Origin: Kordiimonadaceae bacterium
GTDB taxonomy: Bacteria; Pseudomonadota; Alphaproteobacteria; Sphingomonadales; Emcibacteraceae
Direction: 5' to 3'
DNA length: 36,147 nucleotides
Assembly (NCBI GenBank): GCA_018660225.1
Contig: JABJKT010000203.1
Location: 1 to 36,147 of the forward strand
Below the pieces are notes generated by a model. That model saw only the letters and a list, made by a program, of their open reading frames with translations. It searched no databases and was not told where the DNA came from. Made by a program: the position numbers and the translations under genes. Shown here piece after piece: positions 15,831 through 25,982 of the stretch (the first letter of the stretch is position 1; each line of letters starts with the position of its first letter).

Positions 15831-17324
15831 ATGAAATTTGGAAATTTATTCAAAAAGAGACTTATCTTTATTTTTCCATTGATACTAAGCGCCTGCACCA
15901 CGGTAAATCCTGCCACTGGTTCGCGGGACTTTACCCCTTTTATGAGCCCTGCCAAAGAGCGTTCTTTAGGGCGCGAAGCCCACCCCGGTATTTTAGAGCA
16001 AAATGGCGGCGTTTATAGCGACGCGCGGGTAAATCAGTATGTGAATGATTTGGGCCAGAGGCTTGTAGCAAGCTCTGAACTTAGTGATTATCCCTTTACG
16101 TTCACCGTTCTTGATACACCGCTTGTCAATGCATTCGCGCTGCCGGGTGGTTATGTTTATGTTACCCGCGGCATAATGTCGATGGTGGGGAGTGAGTCTG
16201 CGCTTGCTTCCGTCATAGGCCATGAAATTGGTCATGTCACGGCGCGCCACTCAGCCAAGAGGTATAATAATCAAATGTTCACCGGTCTTGGCGCCGCTTT
16301 GTTCGGCGCGGTCACGGGTAGTAACGGCATTACAAACAGTATTAATCAGGGCGCGCAGCTCTATTTGATGGGCTATTCCCGAAATCAGGAATACCAATCT
16401 GATGAGCTTGGTATTCGTTATTCAAGCCGTGCAGGGTATGATCCATACGCTTCTGCTGATATGCTTCGTTCGCTTGATGCAGAGCATAAATTACAGCTCG
16501 TGCTGGCCGAACGGGCCGGTGAAGGCGAAAAATCAGATTTTTTCTCTACCCATCCAAATACACAGGATAGAGTTAGCCGCGCCTTTAATGCCGCGACGAA
16601 AACACAAATTGCGCAAAGTTCCCGCGACCGCAGGCAAGGTCTTTATTTTAATATTCTCGACGGTATGATGTGGGGCGACGATCCTAAGCAGGGTGTTATT
16701 AATGGACGTGATTTTATCCATCCTACTATGAAGCTAAAATTCACCGCCCCTGAAAAATATACGCTGCAAAATACATCTGATACTGTACTAGCGCGCGGAA
16801 CAGGTGAGGCTGAAGGAAGCATAGTTCTTTTTGCTGGTGCAAGCAAAAAAGACATGACCATCAAACAGTACGGTGAAAAAGTCTGGCAAGCTTATAAAAT
16901 TGAAAATACCATGGAAGACATTCAGGATATCCAGATCAACAATATGAACGCGACGACCGGTTCGACGACAATGGTCATAAATAAACAAAATTATATTGTC
17001 CGTCTGGTGGCCATTGAGCATTCCGGCGAGAGTGCCTACCATTTTCTAATGCTAACACCGCAAAGTAAATTTCAAGCTCTTTCAGAGGGTCTTCAACGTA
17101 TGTCCTATAGCTTTAACAAAATATCACAGGCCGAAGCCAATAATATAAAAGGGCGTAAAATCCGCATAGCCACAGCACAGCCTGGCGATACGGTAGAGAG
17201 CATCGCCAAATATATGGCCTTTGATGATTATAAAGTTGAGCGTTTCATCGCCCTTAATGGCCTATCTCAAGGGCAGACACTTAGTGCAGGTCAGCGCTTG
17301 AAACTAATCGTCATGGAGGATTAA
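15831..17324 (+). CDS. M48 family zinc metalloprotease lipoprotein with LysM-like tail
   Basis: 497 residues. The lipobox LSAC places the lipidated Cys at about 22. The M48 core has HEIGH (about 131-135) and the downstream acidic ligand in NQEYQSDELG (Glu about 187), as in BepA/LoiP-type periplasmic proteases that handle outer-membrane protein quality control. The C-terminal part ends in a LysM-like segment (PGDTVESIAKYMAFDDYKVERFIALNGL ... AGQRLKLIV) that may bind peptidoglycan. An ATG at 15816 overlaps the previous stop, but AAGGAG six bases before the ATG at 15831 favours the latter. The gene ends one base from the convergent MFS gene. Confidence 0.88.
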   Translation: MKFGNLFKKRLIFIFPLILSACTTVNPATGSRDFTPFMSPAKERSLGREAHPGILEQNGGVYSDARVNQYVNDLGQRLVASSELSDYPFTFTVLDTPLVNAFALPGGYVYVTRGIMSMVGSESALASVIGHEIGHVTARHSAKRYNNQMFTGLGAALFGAVTGSNGITNSINQGAQLYLMGYSRNQEYQSDELGIRYSSRAGYDPYASADMLRSLDAEHKLQLVLAERAGEGEKSDFFSTHPNTQDRVSRAFNAATKTQIAQSSRDRRQGLYFNILDGMMWGDDPKQGVINGRDFIHPTMKLKFTAPEKYTLQNTSDTVLARGTGEAEGSIVLFAGASKKDMTIKQYGEKVWQAYKIENTMEDIQDIQINNMNATTGSTTMVINKQNYIVRLVAIEHSGESAYHFLMLTPQSKFQALSEGLQRMSYSFNKISQAEANNIKGRKIRIATAQPGDTVESIAKYMAFDDYKVERFIALNGLSQGQTLSAGQRLKLIVMED

Positions 17325-17325
17325 A

Positions 17326-18510
17326 TCACGCGGCCTGCTTTTTTTCAGACCAGATAAATTCATTGCCGGGTGAGGGTGCATGGGGGATTAAATTTGACGC
17401 GATCAGCGAGAGGACAGCAAAACCAGCCCCGGCATAAAACACCAACGACGGATCATACATCCATACATAACCGAATGTGACCGGAATAATGACCGATGCA
17501 ATATGGTCAATAGTGAAGCTGACACTAGCGGTAGCGGCCATGTCTTTGCTATCGGCTATTTTCTGAAAATAGGTTTTAATGCCGATGGCCATAGCGAAGA
17601 ACAGATGATCCAATATGAATAAAGCCGCTGCGATCAAGGCATCATCTACGAGCGCATAACCAATAAAAACAGCGATAAGCCCCGTATATTCAATGGACAA
17701 AGCCCTGCGTTCACCAATTTTTTCAATAATTTTACCGATTAGTGGCGCAACGAAAATGTTGGCGGCTTTATTAGCCAGCAGCAACATAACCACTTCATCA
17801 AGACTATAACCAAATTTTTCAACCAGCAAAAAGGCGGCGAATACCATGAATATTTGCCGCCGCGCTCCTTTTAAGAATGTAAGAACATAATAAACCCAGT
17901 ATTTCTTCCGAAGGAACAGATGTTTATGTTGGGGGACCACATTTTCGAACTTGGGAAATATCCACCATAAATGAACGACCATAGCAAGGCCAACCGCACC
18001 AAAAATTGTGAACAGCACCACATAATCAAAACCCAGTGTTTTATAAAAAAGCCATATAATGCCGTAGGATACCAGTGCAGCAATTGAGCCATAACCGATC
18101 ACCTTACCGAGAAACGCCGGAGCTTCAGCCTTTTGAAGCCATTGAAGGCTAAGACTGCTATTGATGGTTTCAAAATAATGAAATCCTATTGACATAAGGA
18201 CGGTTGTTGCGATTAGGCCATATTTACTTGGAAAATAACCGGTAGCCAGCACGCCAATGCAAAGCAGGACGAGCGCAAGAATAGCAAATGTCTGCTCCCT
18301 TAAAAAAAGCAGTACAAACACGGCGGAGAAAGCAAGAAAGCCTGGAATTTCACGAAAAGATTGCAGATCACCCATGTCAGAGCCAGTAAAAAACACTTCT
18401 TCGACCGTAAAGTTAGTCAGCATCGCGCTCCAACCGGAAAAGACAAAAGCCATGATCACGGCCATATATATAAGCGCCAGTTTTGATTTTTTGGCGTTAA
18501 CTTCATCCAT
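17326..18510 (-). CDS. MFS transporter
   Basis: 394-residue inner-membrane protein with about 12 predicted membrane helices and short loops. It looks like a general MFS carrier: a basic segment (EKIGERRAL) after helix 7-8 resembles the loop motif, but the classic N-terminal D-R-x-G-R-R loop is not clear. The substrate cannot be assigned. AGGGT eight bases upstream of the ATG supports the start at 18510. It is divergent from the MFS gene at 18668, with which it shares a 157-base promoter region, and is convergent with the M48 gene. Confidence 0.75.
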   Translation of the reverse strand: MDEVNAKKSKLALIYMAVIMAFVFSGWSAMLTNFTVEEVFFTGSDMGDLQSFREIPGFLAFSAVFVLLFLREQTFAILALVLLCIGVLATGYFPSKYGLIATTVLMSIGFHYFETINSSLSLQWLQKAEAPAFLGKVIGYGSIAALVSYGIIWLFYKTLGFDYVVLFTIFGAVGLAMVVHLWWIFPKFENVVPQHKHLFLRKKYWVYYVLTFLKGARRQIFMVFAAFLLVEKFGYSLDEVVMLLLANKAANIFVAPLIGKIIEKIGERRALSIEYTGLIAVFIGYALVDDALIAAALFILDHLFFAMAIGIKTYFQKIADSKDMAATASVSFTIDHIASVIIPVTFGYVWMYDPSLVFYAGAGFAVLSLIASNLIPHAPSPGNEFIWSEKKQAA

Positions 18511-18667
18511 AAATATTACCCTGTTCTCTTTTTTCGGACACTAACAGCATTTAATAAAAATAGCTCTTAAAAAGATGGACTGTGTTAATTCTGTTTGATT
18601 TCTTGTGAAACCTGATGCCTCATGATAAAAAAACTAAAATTATAATGATAAATTATGGGAAAACAAT

Positions 18668-19888
18668 ATGCCGAAATATTTTCATGGTTGGAACATTGTC
18701 GCCGCTTCAATTTTCGGCTTTTCAGCAAGCCCCGGACAATTTGCCTTTGCGGCGCTTGGCATATTTACTATTCCGCTAGGTATTGAATTTGGCTGGAGTA
18801 GAGAAGAAATAAGTCTGGCAGCGACAATTTTTACCCTAACGCAAGCCTTTGCCACAGCCATCATCGGCAGGGTGGTAGACCGCATCGGCGCAAAAGAAGT
18901 TCTCGTGCCGTCGATTATTATCTTTGGCCTTCTGCTTGGCTTAGTCCCGCTTTTAGTATCAGAGCTATGGCATCTTTATTTGTTATTTTTTCTAATCGGC
19001 GCGCTTGCTGCCGGTTCTGCTGCCGTGCCGTACCTGCGGATTATAAGTGCCTGGTTTAAGAAAAATCGCGGTCTGGCTTTTGGTATTACCATGGCTGGTG
19101 GCGGGCTGGGCTATATGTATGTGCCGCCTATGCTTCAGTATCTTATCAGCAATCACGGATGGCGCTATGGCTACTATGCGCTAGCGGCTATTGTGCTTCT
19201 GGCAGCACTGCCGCTGGTCGCCAAGGTTCTAAAAAACACACCGCACGAAGTGGGTCTTGCCCAGGACGGAATAGAGCAGCAAACAACTGAAATTACAGAA
19301 GAGGGTGAAGCTCTATTATCCTTAAGCGATCTTATTAAAGACCGGGTGTTCTGGATAATATATGCCACCATTGGTCTGCTTACATTTAGCCTTTTTGGTT
19401 TAATGTTTCATTTTGTCCCTATGCTCATTGACAGGGGAACAGAAGAGATGACCGCCGCATTGGCCTTTACATATCTTGGCACAACTGTGGTTATTGCCAG
19501 AGTTGGTGTCGGTTACCTGCTTGATAAATTTTTTGCCCCGCGTCTGGCAATGATCTGTATTTTGCTTTCAACGCTGGGCGTTATCATTTTATCGACAGGC
19601 GTAAGCGGACCTATGACGTTTGTTGCAGCAGTGTTTCTTGGTTTTAGTATCGGTGCGGAACTTGATCTGCTTGCTTACCTGACGACCCGCTATTTCGGGC
19701 TTGGTTCATTTGGCATGGCTTACGGGGTTTTGTTTTCTGCCTTTTTGTTCGGTGTTTCAACCGGACCACTTGCTTATGGCATCGCTTATGAAAGCTATGG
19801 CTCCTATATCAACATTCTAGGAGTATGCGTCGCGGTTTTAATCACGGCAGCGTCACTGATGTTTTTAATGCCAAAATACAGGGAATAA
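18668..19888 (+). CDS. MFS transporter, monocarboxylate/oxalate-formate (OFA)-like
   Basis: 406 residues with about 12 membrane helices. The N terminus (FHGWNIVAASIFGFSASPGQFAFAALGIFTIPL) and FGWSREEISLAATIF followed by VVDRIGAKEVL resemble the monocarboxylate/OFA branch of MFS carriers, and WRYGYYALA is also typical of that branch. A loop of about 25 polar residues in the middle separates the two halves. The exact substrate is unknown, though small organic acids would fit. Transcription probably ends at the strong hairpin that starts two bases after the stop codon. Confidence 0.78.
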   Translation: MPKYFHGWNIVAASIFGFSASPGQFAFAALGIFTIPLGIEFGWSREEISLAATIFTLTQAFATAIIGRVVDRIGAKEVLVPSIIIFGLLLGLVPLLVSELWHLYLLFFLIGALAAGSAAVPYLRIISAWFKKNRGLAFGITMAGGGLGYMYVPPMLQYLISNHGWRYGYYALAAIVLLAALPLVAKVLKNTPHEVGLAQDGIEQQTTEITEEGEALLSLSDLIKDRVFWIIYATIGLLTFSLFGLMFHFVPMLIDRGTEEMTAALAFTYLGTTVVIARVGVGYLLDKFFAPRLAMICILLSTLGVIILSTGVSGPMTFVAAVFLGFSIGAELDLLAYLTTRYFGLGSFGMAYGVLFSAFLFGVSTGPLAYGIAYESYGSYINILGVCVAVLITAASLMFLMPKYRE

Positions 19889-19889
19889 A

Positions 19890-19915
19890 AAAAGCGGGCT
19901 AGACTGCCCGCTTTT
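19890..19915. terminator. Bidirectional Rho-independent terminator
   Basis: AAAAGCGGGC (19890-19899) and GCCCGCTTTT (19906-19915) form a perfect 10-bp stem around a six-base loop (TAGACT). The A tract on one side and T tract on the other let it work on both strands. It lies between the MFS gene on the plus strand and the end of the RND pump gene on the minus strand. Confidence 0.9.
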
Positions 19916-19920
19916 GATAA

Positions 19921-22900
19921 TTATTCTGCCGTAATATGATCAGGGTTGGTCCCTTTAAAGAGCCCAAGAATATTTTTCCTGAAGTCATTAAAGTATAGAT
20001 AAACAATCGGTACCAAAAAGAGCGTAGCGATAGTCGAAAAGAGCACCCCAAAAGCAAGAGCGACAACGGTCGGGATTAGGAACTGCGCCTGAAGGCTTGT
20101 TTCCATCATCATCGGCGCAAGACCGATGAAGGTGGTGAACGATGTCAGGAAGATAGGCCTGAACCTTTCTTCTGCCGCTATTTCCACCGCCCTTAAGGCC
20201 GTCTCCCCTTTGGAGCGAATTCTATTAATATAATCAAGCAGTACCAAATTATCATTAACCACCACGCCAGCCGCTGCAATAATGCCAAGAATGGAATAAA
20301 GACTGAAATCCATACCAAGGAAGAAGTGACCGAGCACCGCCCCCATATAAGCAAACGGAAGAGCGGTGAGAATAATCAAAGGCTGGCTATATGAATTAAA
20401 CGCCACGGCGAGCAGGATATAAATCGCGATTAGTGCAAAGCCAAACCCAGCCATCAGTGAGGTGGTAAACTCCGATTGCATCTTTTGCTGGCCTTCAAAA
20501 CTTACTTCCACCTCCGGATATTTAAGTTTCCACTGATCAAGATATTTAGCTTTAATATCTTCAACAATTTCTACCGTATTTGCCGTTTCTTTATCTACAT
20601 TTGCCCTAACGGTTAGTGTGCGCTGTCGGTCGGTACGGGTAATAGAGGTATAGGCGCGCTGATAATTCACATCCGCCACTGATTCGAACGGAACCTGCCC
20701 ACCAGCACCTGTGCGTATGCGCATTTCATCGAGCGTATCAAAAGAACGCCTGTCTTCCTGCGGCAAGCGAACCATCACTTTTACAGTGTCTTTACCGCGG
20801 GCAATTCTTTGCACTTCCTGTCCGTAAAAAGCCTGTCGCACTTGGCGCGCTAGATCGGTAAGAGTAAGGCCCATATTTTCCGCGCTCGGCATTATGGAAA
20901 GCACGGCTTCTGTACGGGCGGTATCGGCCGAATCTGTAATACTGTATAGGCCATTATAGTCAGCATAAACTTCTTTAAGTTCTGCCGCCATAACATCAAG
21001 CACGTCACTATTTGCCGATTTGAGCATAATATTTATGCTTTCACCAGATCCGCCGGCTGTGGAAAAATTAAATGACATTTCTTTGGCATCCGGGATCACT
21101 GGCATAAGCTCGCGCCAGCGCGCGGCGTATCTTTCCACATCGAAGTTTACTTCTTCCATATTCTGGAAAACCAGAAATGCAAACGCCATCGAACCACCAC
21201 CATCTGACATCACGAGCAGATCTTTAAACAAATCCACATCAGGATATTCAGCTTTTAGTTCCGCTTCAATAATCCGTGCTTTTTCTTCTAATATGTATGA
21301 TGCTTCATCAACAATGTCGTAGGGAGCACCGGACGGGAACTGCACCCGAGCCTGAATGAAATTCATCGCCACTTCTGGCTGAAATGTCACCTTAATCCAA
21401 CCCGCCAAATGAATGGAAACAATAACCGCACTAAGGCAAAGAATCGAAATAAGTGAAAAGCCCTTATGATGAACGGCCTTATCAAGAAATGGCCGGTAAA
21501 GATCCTGGATTAGATAATTTAAAAAACCTTGGGCTTTATCCTGAAGCATTCCAGTTAACCGAGTGGCGCCGAAAATGACGAAATTTGGCACAAAAATCAG
21601 AAAGATGCGCGCGAAGTCATTTGCTTTCTTATCGCTCAGATGGCGCAGATGCGACGGAAGAATAAACAGCGATTCAAGAATTGAAAATGACAGACAAAGA
21701 ATAATCACAATTGGAATGCCAAGAATGAAACTGCCTATCACCCCTTCAACAAATAACATAGGAGAGAAGAAGATCATCGTGGTAAGGGCCGAGAATATAA
21801 CCGGACGCGCAACCTTGGTCGCGCCGTCGACAGCACCCTGATCCCCTGTATTTCCATTTTGATTTTCCCGATGGACACTTTCACCAATAATAATCGCGTC
21901 ATCAACCACAATCCCGAGAATAAGCAGGAAGGCAAAAAGACTGATCATACTGAGTGATACACCGGTATAAGGAAGAAGTGCAAAGCAACCCAAAAATGAA
22001 ATTGCAATGCCCGCAGATACCCACCCTGCAAGCGCAGGGGAGAGGAAAATAAGCAAACCAAAAAACACAAGTGTGAGACCGGTTATCGCATTCCACATTA
22101 ACATATCAAGCCGGCTTTCAAATATTTCCGAGGTATCAAACCAGTTGGTAATTTCTATGCCTTCAGGAAGGGTCGGAATAATTTCTTCAGCCAGAACGCG
22201 GTTTATTTCCTTGCTCAAAACGACCACATCAGGTGTTGATTCCGAACGGATGAACAGAAACAGTCCCGGCTTACCGTTCATGCGCAGGAGTAAATGATCA
22301 TCGGTAAAACCATCGACCACATTGGCCACATCCTTAAGCAGAACACGTGTACCATCTTTATTTTGCAGCACGATAATTTCTTCAAAATCTTGCTTATTAT
22401 AAGCCTGACCACGGGTCACAATCTGAATTTGACCGGCCGTGCTGTCCACTCTACCAGCCGGAAGGTTGGTTGATGATTTTGAAATGGCGTTTGAAATCTG
22501 ATCAAAAGTCAGATTATATTTCTGTAGCTGAAGCTCGGAAATCTCAACGGAAACCTCATATTGTCTGTCGCCGTTAAGAGCCGTTTTTGCTGCGCCCGGA
22601 ATGGCGGCCAAGCGGTCACGCACACTGCGTCCGATTTCCTTAAGTTCATATTCCGGTGCATCACCGTAGATAGCCAAATTCATAACATCCATCTGCACGA
22701 ATGAACGCGAAACAATCGGTCGCTCAGATAGGCCAGGGAAGGTATTAATAGCGTCAACTCGGGCTTTAACTTGGTTAAGCATGCTTTCAACATCTTCGCC
22801 TTCGTTAATTTCGATGGTCACCGAACCGACGCCTTCTCTGGCGCGTCCCGTTAAGCGCTTAATACCGCGAATATCAAACACTGCTTCTTCAAGGCGGATC

Positions 22901-23094
22901 ACGATCCGGTCTTCAACTTCCTTTGGTCCAGCGCCAAGATACGGCACACTGACATTAATGATATCCATAGCCGCAGACGGCATAGCGGTTTTACCGACAT
23001 TGATATAACCAATGACCCCAAGACCTAAAATCACCAACATAATAAGATTGGTCGCAACAGGATTTTTGACGAACCACTTAATATAGTTACTCAT
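19921..23094 (-). CDS. RND family efflux pump, inner-membrane permease subunit
   Basis: About 1057 residues, the normal size for an AcrB-type pump. The N-terminal helix (NPVATNLIMLVILGLGVIGY) is followed by the porter domain, with the membrane relay region GIVVDDAIIIGESVHRE carrying the adjacent Asp pair used in proton transfer, and a second periplasmic domain and helix set at the C terminus (FALIAIYILLAVAFNSYSQPLIILTALPFAYMGAVLG). It exports compounds with the adaptor and outer-membrane factor genes directly upstream. Of several in-frame starts, the second ATG of an ATG-ATG pair (23094) best fits AGGAG seven bases upstream. The start overlaps the adaptor stop by eight bases, indicating translational coupling. 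Substrates are unknown. Confidence 0.92.
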   Translation of the reverse strand: MSNYIKWFVKNPVATNLIMLVILGLGVIGYINVGKTAMPSAAMDIINVSVPYLGAGPKEVEDRIVIRLEEAVFDIRGIKRLTGRAREGVGSVTIEINEGEDVESMLNQVKARVDAINTFPGLSERPIVSRSFVQMDVMNLAIYGDAPEYELKEIGRSVRDRLAAIPGAAKTALNGDRQYEVSVEISELQLQKYNLTFDQISNAISKSSTNLPAGRVDSTAGQIQIVTRGQAYNKQDFEEIIVLQNKDGTRVLLKDVANVVDGFTDDHLLLRMNGKPGLFLFIRSESTPDVVVLSKEINRVLAEEIIPTLPEGIEITNWFDTSEIFESRLDMLMWNAITGLTLVFFGLLIFLSPALAGWVSAGIAISFLGCFALLPYTGVSLSMISLFAFLLILGIVVDDAIIIGESVHRENQNGNTGDQGAVDGATKVARPVIFSALTTMIFFSPMLFVEGVIGSFILGIPIVIILCLSFSILESLFILPSHLRHLSDKKANDFARIFLIFVPNFVIFGATRLTGMLQDKAQGFLNYLIQDLYRPFLDKAVHHKGFSLISILCLSAVIVSIHLAGWIKVTFQPEVAMNFIQARVQFPSGAPYDIVDEASYILEEKARIIEAELKAEYPDVDLFKDLLVMSDGGGSMAFAFLVFQNMEEVNFDVERYAARWRELMPVIPDAKEMSFNFSTAGGSGESINIMLKSANSDVLDVMAAELKEVYADYNGLYSITDSADTARTEAVLSIMPSAENMGLTLTDLARQVRQAFYGQEVQRIARGKDTVKVMVRLPQEDRRSFDTLDEMRIRTGAGGQVPFESVADVNYQRAYTSITRTDRQRTLTVRANVDKETANTVEIVEDIKAKYLDQWKLKYPEVEVSFEGQQKMQSEFTTSLMAGFGFALIAIYILLAVAFNSYSQPLIILTALPFAYMGAVLGHFFLGMDFSLYSILGIIAAAGVVVNDNLVLLDYINRIRSKGETALRAVEIAAEERFRPIFLTSFTTFIGLAPMMMETSLQAQFLIPTVVALAFGVLFSTIATLFLVPIVYLYFNDFRKNILGLFKGTNPDHITAE

Positions 23095-24313
23095 CATTTG
23101 GCTCCTGTGTAATGGTCTGATTACCATTTACAGATGATGCGGCCAGCATTTCAGCACTGGTTTTCGCGCGCACGGTTGTTGTTTCCACCAGTGTGCCATC
23201 AACGCTTATGCCTAACTGCGATAGATTAACCAGATCGCCGTCCTCAATACCACTTGCGACAACAATATATTCATTATTGGCTTCAATTACGTCAACCATG
23301 CGTGTGCGAAGTTTATTATCTTTATCGACGATCAGAACCTGATTACCTTGACGCAGGCTCTCTCTGGGTAGCTTTACTACATTATCGAAAGAGCGCCCTT
23401 CAATTTGCGCACTGACAAATTGACCGATGGTTATGGGAGTACCGCCGTCCGGTGAGAATAACTCTCCCCCTTTAAGTTCGGCAACCACATATAAAATCCG
23501 GCTATTGACATCAATGATACCTTCCGTGCGGACGACGCGACCATTCCAGCTGCTTTCTTTATTGGCAAACTGACCCGTTAGACGAACGGCATACTCTTTA
23601 TCGCCATTTTGAAGACCAGCCAGATCAAATTGGGCAATATCGCGGTTGGTGAGCGGTAACCTTATTTCCAATGTTTCAGTGGAATAATATTTTCCTACCT
23701 TGTTGCCGCGGCTCAAAAATTGGCCCAGATCAACATTCTTCTCCGTTAAAATACCTTCGAAAGGTGCTTTTAGAACGGTACGTTCCAAATCAAGATTTGC
23801 ACGTTTAAGACTGGCTTCCGCTGATTTAAGGGCGGCCATAGCGCCTTCTCTTTGTGGTTTACGAAGTGTCAAGTCCGAGGCTTCACCTTGGCCAAGCTGT
23901 GCCCATTCTGCCTTTGCAAGCTCAGATTCTGCTTCTTCCTGCAACAGCTTTTGATTACGTTCAGCGATGCTGGCCTCTGCGGTAATAACGGCAAGCTCAT
24001 AATCACGAGGATCAATTTTAATGATCACTTCGCCCTTCTTAAAGCGGCCACCAGCGACAAATTTTGGCGAAACATATTGAATTTCACCTGACACTTGAGG
24101 AATTACGTCAATCACTTGTTTGGCAGCTACCGTGCCCTGGCTTTCGACTAAAAGCTTAACATCCGTAGACGTAGCTTCCACCGCGCGGATGGTTCTGGCG
24201 AGAATCTCTAGCTTGGCGCTTTCTGGCACAGGTTTAAATATAAAAATCGCTGATGAAACAGATGCGGCAACACCGATTACAATTAATCCCGGTATGATCC
24301 TACGAATATTCAT
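23087..24313 (-). CDS. RND efflux periplasmic adaptor (membrane fusion protein)
   Basis: 408 residues. A single N-terminal membrane anchor (about 5-25, IIPGLIVIGVAASVSSAIFIF) is followed by a lipoyl-like half motif (VAAKQVIDVIPQVSGEIQYV), a coiled-coil hairpin of about 75 residues (ITAEASIAERNQKLL... LKRANLDLERTVLKAP), then the barrel regions with FEGILTEKNVDLGQFL. This is the standard MFP layout linking pump and outer-membrane channel. The ATG overlaps the outer-membrane factor stop codon by four bases (ATGA), and the 3' end overlaps the pump gene. Confidence 0.9.
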   Translation of the reverse strand: MNIRRIIPGLIVIGVAASVSSAIFIFKPVPESAKLEILARTIRAVEATSTDVKLLVESQGTVAAKQVIDVIPQVSGEIQYVSPKFVAGGRFKKGEVIIKIDPRDYELAVITAEASIAERNQKLLQEEAESELAKAEWAQLGQGEASDLTLRKPQREGAMAALKSAEASLKRANLDLERTVLKAPFEGILTEKNVDLGQFLSRGNKVGKYYSTETLEIRLPLTNRDIAQFDLAGLQNGDKEYAVRLTGQFANKESSWNGRVVRTEGIIDVNSRILYVVAELKGGELFSPDGGTPITIGQFVSAQIEGRSFDNVVKLPRESLRQGNQVLIVDKDNKLRTRMVDVIEANNEYIVVASGIEDGDLVNLSQLGISVDGTLVETTTVRAKTSAEMLAASSVNGNQTITQEPNDE

Positions 24314-25782
24314 GGTGTTAGCGCCTCATTATCAGTGGATATAGTATCATCCGTCTGAACCTCTTCTATCTGTATATTAGCATTTTCTTGCGTATTTGTC
24401 GCATTATTAGAGGAAAAGTCACCCCCGAGCGATAAATAAAGCGAAATACGATTATTAATCCGTTGCTTCTTTATATTTAGTAACTGACTTTGCTGTGTCA
24501 AGCTTGAGCGCTGTGATTGAAGCAGAGTTGAGATTCTAATCAGCCCCTGAGAATATTGCTCAAGCGCCACTTGCTCAGCGGCAATAGCATTCTCTGCTGC
24601 CAGCGCCGTATGTTCTACCCGCTCAGCAAGGGAGCGGTCATTATCAAGTGCATCTTCCACTTCTTTAAAGGCGCGAAGCAGGGTCTGTGCATAATTTTGT
24701 TTTTGCGCTTCAAAATTCATTTGTTCTGCTTTGGCACTATAACGTAGCTGTCCGCCCTGGAAAATAGGTTGGGCAATACCGCCAACAAGATTCCAGAAAA
24801 TATTGTCAAATTTTAAAAGTTGGCCAAATTCTTCGGAAGTATTGCTGCCGCGTGCAGTAATGGAAATGCTCGGCAGCAATGCTTTGTTTGCCGCCTGTGA
24901 ACGGTAGCCCGCGCCATATAGACGTGATTTTGCTGACTGGAGGTCTGGACGACGTTCGAGTAAATCAAGCGGAACACCCACTGGAATTTCAATTAACTGA
25001 TCAGGAATTTCACCGGAAACCGCAATTGATGCAGATGGATAACGACCGGCAAACAATTCTATTTTTCTAAGAGCCTGCCGATAAGTAGTTTCACGCTGTT
25101 TTTCTCTGGCTTTTTCTGCTTCTAATGTTGTGATGCTAAGCCTTAGATCAAGTCCGCTTGAAAGCCCTCTTTCAAATCTGTTGCGAATGATTGTCGTGGC
25201 ACGTTCGTAATTTTCCACTGTGCTTGTGGAAAGGTCCAGTTGCTGTTTGGCCTCTATTACATCAAACCAGCTTTGTGCCACTTGTGCGGCTAAGGAAAGT
25301 CGTGCGCCGTAAAAATCATATTCTGCCACTTCATAAGTTGACCTTGCTACGGCCGCATTAGCGGATAGCTTCCCCCATACATCCGCTTCCCAACTAGCAT
25401 CAAGGCCCAAGCTAAAGCTGTTTGAGGTATTTTCTACCGGGCTTTCCACACCAGTGCGCCCTGCGCTACCGGAAGCGCCAATGCGCGGCAGAAGCCTTCC
25501 TCGTGCAGCATCGGCATTAAAGCCGGCAGCCTGCATTCTTAAAGCAACTTCATTATAATTTGGATTACTGCGCATTACTTCAGCCACAAATGAGCTGAGT
25601 TCTTCCATCGCGAGGTCATCAAGCCAACCATCCTGAACGGCTAACATCTGTTCACCGCTGGCTTGCCACTGACTGTTAATGTCAACGGCGTTAGAAAGTT
25701 CACTTTCGTTAATAGGAAGTGTCGCACAGGCGCTCAATGCTAACATCATCGCTGATGAGGCCCACAGTTTAGACGTATTCAT
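24310..25782 (-). CDS. RND efflux outer-membrane factor lipoprotein (NodT family)
   Basis: 490 residues. The N terminus has a lipobox (ALSAC, Cys19) typical of NodT/OprM-like factors. Two repeated outer-membrane-efflux halves are visible: ARGRLLPRIGASGSAG and NKALLPSISITARGS are the matching strand segments, and long helical stretches (QLDLSTSTVENYERATTIIRNRFERGLSSGLDLRLS...) lie between. It forms the tunnel that carries substrates out. It is the first gene of the three-gene efflux operon. The C-terminal 40 residues are a polar Asn/Thr/Glu-rich tail absent from well-known members. Upstream lie 200 bases that should hold the promoter. Confidence 0.9.
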   Translation of the reverse strand: MNTSKLWASSAMMLALSACATLPINESELSNAVDINSQWQASGEQMLAVQDGWLDDLAMEELSSFVAEVMRSNPNYNEVALRMQAAGFNADAARGRLLPRIGASGSAGRTGVESPVENTSNSFSLGLDASWEADVWGKLSANAAVARSTYEVAEYDFYGARLSLAAQVAQSWFDVIEAKQQLDLSTSTVENYERATTIIRNRFERGLSSGLDLRLSITTLEAEKAREKQRETTYRQALRKIELFAGRYPSASIAVSGEIPDQLIEIPVGVPLDLLERRPDLQSAKSRLYGAGYRSQAANKALLPSISITARGSNTSEEFGQLLKFDNIFWNLVGGIAQPIFQGGQLRYSAKAEQMNFEAQKQNYAQTLLRAFKEVEDALDNDRSLAERVEHTALAAENAIAAEQVALEQYSQGLIRISTLLQSQRSSLTQQSQLLNIKKQRINNRISLYLSLGGDFSSNNATNTQENANIQIEEVQTDDTISTDNEALTP

Positions 25783-25982
25783 ATAAATACTCTTTTATTT
25801 CGTTGATCCAGTAAGCATTTTGTTTTTGTTATAGCTTCCAAATCTTAATTTTTATTGAAATATCTTCCTAAACCTAAAATAACCGACCTTGAGCGCTGAT
25901 ACTAGGGGGAAAATGCCGCTTTATCTCAAATTTTCGTGATTTCGTCTCAAAAAAGCAATGATTTTGCAATTGAATGATGATT

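Noticed and set aside
25924-25951. TCTCAAA repeated 21 bp apart upstream of the RND operon
   Set aside because: A 7-bp direct repeat is expected about once by chance in a 200-base AT-rich gap. No cognate regulator is adjacent, so the 21-bp spacing alone is not enough.
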